Source of the DNA: Planctomycetota bacterium
GTDB lineage: Bacteria > Planctomycetota > UBA1135 > UBA2386
Direction: 5' to 3'
DNA: 16,163 bases
Assembly (NCBI GenBank): GCA_020638695.1
Contig: JACKIB010000043.1
Location: forward strand, 1 to 16,163
Part shown: positions 15,276 through 16,163 of the stretch, one piece after another
Layout: every line of letters starts with the position of its first letter
Numbering within the stretch: the stretch's first letter is position 1
Translations under genes and position numbers: made by a program
Notes under the pieces: generated by a model
The model's database searches: none
What the model saw: only the letters and a program-made list of their open reading frames with translations
Told to the model about the DNA's origin: nothing

Positions 15276-16055
15276 CTATCCGCGACGCGGTGGGACCTCT
15301 GGGTTCCCGAGCAGTCGGTTTGCGCGCTTGATGTCGTCCCACGTCTCCGCTTTCGCCGCCGGGTTGCGCAGCAGGTACGCGGGATGCCAGGTCGCGACCA
15401 CAGGTATGCCCTGGTACTTGAGGTCGCGGCCGCGCATGCGCCGCATCGGCTCGGCGGTGCCGAGCAGGTTGTTGAGCGCCACTCGCCCCAGCGTGATCAC
15501 CACCTCGGGCCGAATGATCTCGATCTGGGCGCGCAGCCACGGCAGGCAGGCGGCGATCTCGTCCGGCTCGGGGTCGCGGTTGCCCGGTGGGCGGCACTTG
15601 TTGATGTTGGCGATGAACACGTCGGCCCGCCGCATTCCCATGCCGTTCTCGATGATGCGGTCCAGGAGTTCACCCGAGCGACCGACGAACGGCCGTCCGG
15701 TCTCGTCCTCGACCTGTCCCGGCGCCTCCCCGACGAACATCACCCGTGCGTCGGCCGACCCCTCACCGAACACCAAGTGGGTTCGGCCGGCGGCGAGCTT
15801 GCACATGGTGCACGGCATCACCTGGGTGCGCAACTCCGCCAGCGCCAGCTCCGGAGACCGCGCAGCCGGCGGCGCGAGGGTGGCGGCGACACCCTCCGTC
15901 GTCGCGCGATCGGGTTCAGGAGCTCCCGCGTCGATCGTCGCGCACACGCGTTCGGGAAGGGGTTCGACTGCGGGCAGTCGCAACGGTAGGTCGTCGCCGT
16001 AGCACGCGGCCGCATGGCCGAGGTGGCGGAGGATGGCCCAACGCGGATCGATCAC
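15276..16055 (-). CDS. Family-4 uracil-DNA glycosylase (4Fe-4S)
   Basis: A 259-residue base-excision repair enzyme that removes uracil from DNA. Four cysteines for the iron-sulfur cluster are at 82, 85, 154 and 170, with the C-x2-C and C-x15-C spacing known from the Thermus family-4 enzyme. The active-site motif GEAPG is at 109-113, followed by EDETGRPFVGRSG; the second motif HPAYLLR is at 224-230. The N-terminal ~70 residues before the first cysteine are an extension of unclear function, with a Pro/Ala/Glu-rich linker. GTG 16055 is preferred because TAGAAT at 16063-16068 lies just before it and the next in-frame start, GTG 16106, would be upstream of that box and adds 17 unremarkable residues; no Shine-Dalgarno supports either. 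It is a housekeeping gene, with no evident link to the envelope genes downstream. Confidence 0.93.
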   Translation of the reverse strand: MIDPRWAILRHLGHAAACYGDDLPLRLPAVEPLPERVCATIDAGAPEPDRATTEGVAATLAPPAARSPELALAELRTQVMPCTMCKLAAGRTHLVFGEGSADARVMFVGEAPGQVEDETGRPFVGRSGELLDRIIENGMGMRRADVFIANINKCRPPGNRDPEPDEIAACLPWLRAQIEIIRPEVVITLGRVALNNLLGTAEPMRRMRGRDLKYQGIPVVATWHPAYLLRNPAAKAETWDDIKRANRLLGNPEVPPRRG

Positions 16056-16062
16056 CTGCCCG

Positions 16063-16068
16063 ATTCTA
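16063..16068 (-). promoter_or_regulatory. -10-like box TAGAAT before the glycosylase
   Basis: TAGAAT (5 of 6 against TATAAT) ends 7 nt before GTG 16055, so transcription could begin at the start codon itself, giving a leaderless mRNA. No convincing -35 is present (TTCGGC at the right distance). Confidence 0.3.
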
Positions 16069-16163
16069 CCCGTCCATCGCTCCGGGCCGAACTGCCGATG
16101 AACCACACAGTGTGGTGCTGGGCCGACGGTGGAGGCGCGGTGCCCGCGCTGGCGGGCGCCTTC

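Noticed and set aside
1..16163. CRISPR arrays, insertion sequences, phage genes or rRNA
   Set aside because: No regularly spaced direct repeats, transposase or integrase motifs, or rRNA-like sequence were seen.

Overview
This is a very GC-rich bacterial window (roughly two-thirds G+C or more by eye). All ten genes I accept lie on the minus strand; the plus-strand open frames are antisense shadows typical of GC-rich coding DNA. Long lipoprotein secretins fused to TPR helices, signal peptides ending in Ala-Gln, an ExbB carrying its own signal peptide, several ExbD copies and frequent absence of a Shine-Dalgarno sequence together suggest a Planctomycetota-like bacterium. That assignment is inferred from gene style and was not tested against a database.

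In transcription order (high to low coordinates) the window holds: a family-4 iron-sulfur uracil-DNA glycosylase (15276-16055); a 608-bp intergenic region; a TPR-secretin lipoprotein (12049-14667); a 693-bp intergenic region with a TATACT box and a strong inverted repeat; two exported TPR proteins that overlap as GTGA (8512-11355 and 7364-8515); an ExbB/TolQ proton channel (6426-7136); three ExbD/TolR proteins (5814-6350, 5218-5799, 4462-5001), the last two being a tandem duplication; an 855-bp intergenic region; a second TPR-secretin lipoprotein (1012-3606); a hairpin terminator (949-974); and a HAD-family phosphatase (49-801).

The eight central genes look like one trans-envelope module: a proton-driven inner-membrane motor (one ExbB, three ExbD), two periplasmic TPR proteins and two outer-membrane secretin-type lipoproteins. 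No TonB, GspE/PilB ATPase, GspF platform or pilin is present, so this is neither a standard type II secretion/type IV pilus cluster nor a standard TonB or Tol-Pal locus. Coupling of the motor to the secretins is a hypothesis drawn from context.

Three patterns go beyond the gene list. The four genes without a convincing Shine-Dalgarno (both secretins, the large TPR protein, exbB) each have a small hairpin 22-60 nt upstream whose loop, in mRNA sense, contains TCCCC. The two secretin genes share collinear blocks in their upstream regions, including an exact 16-mer and a second motif 231/232 bp away. Both secretins also carry an acidic-glycine motif DDGGDGD at almost the same residue number (621 and 622).
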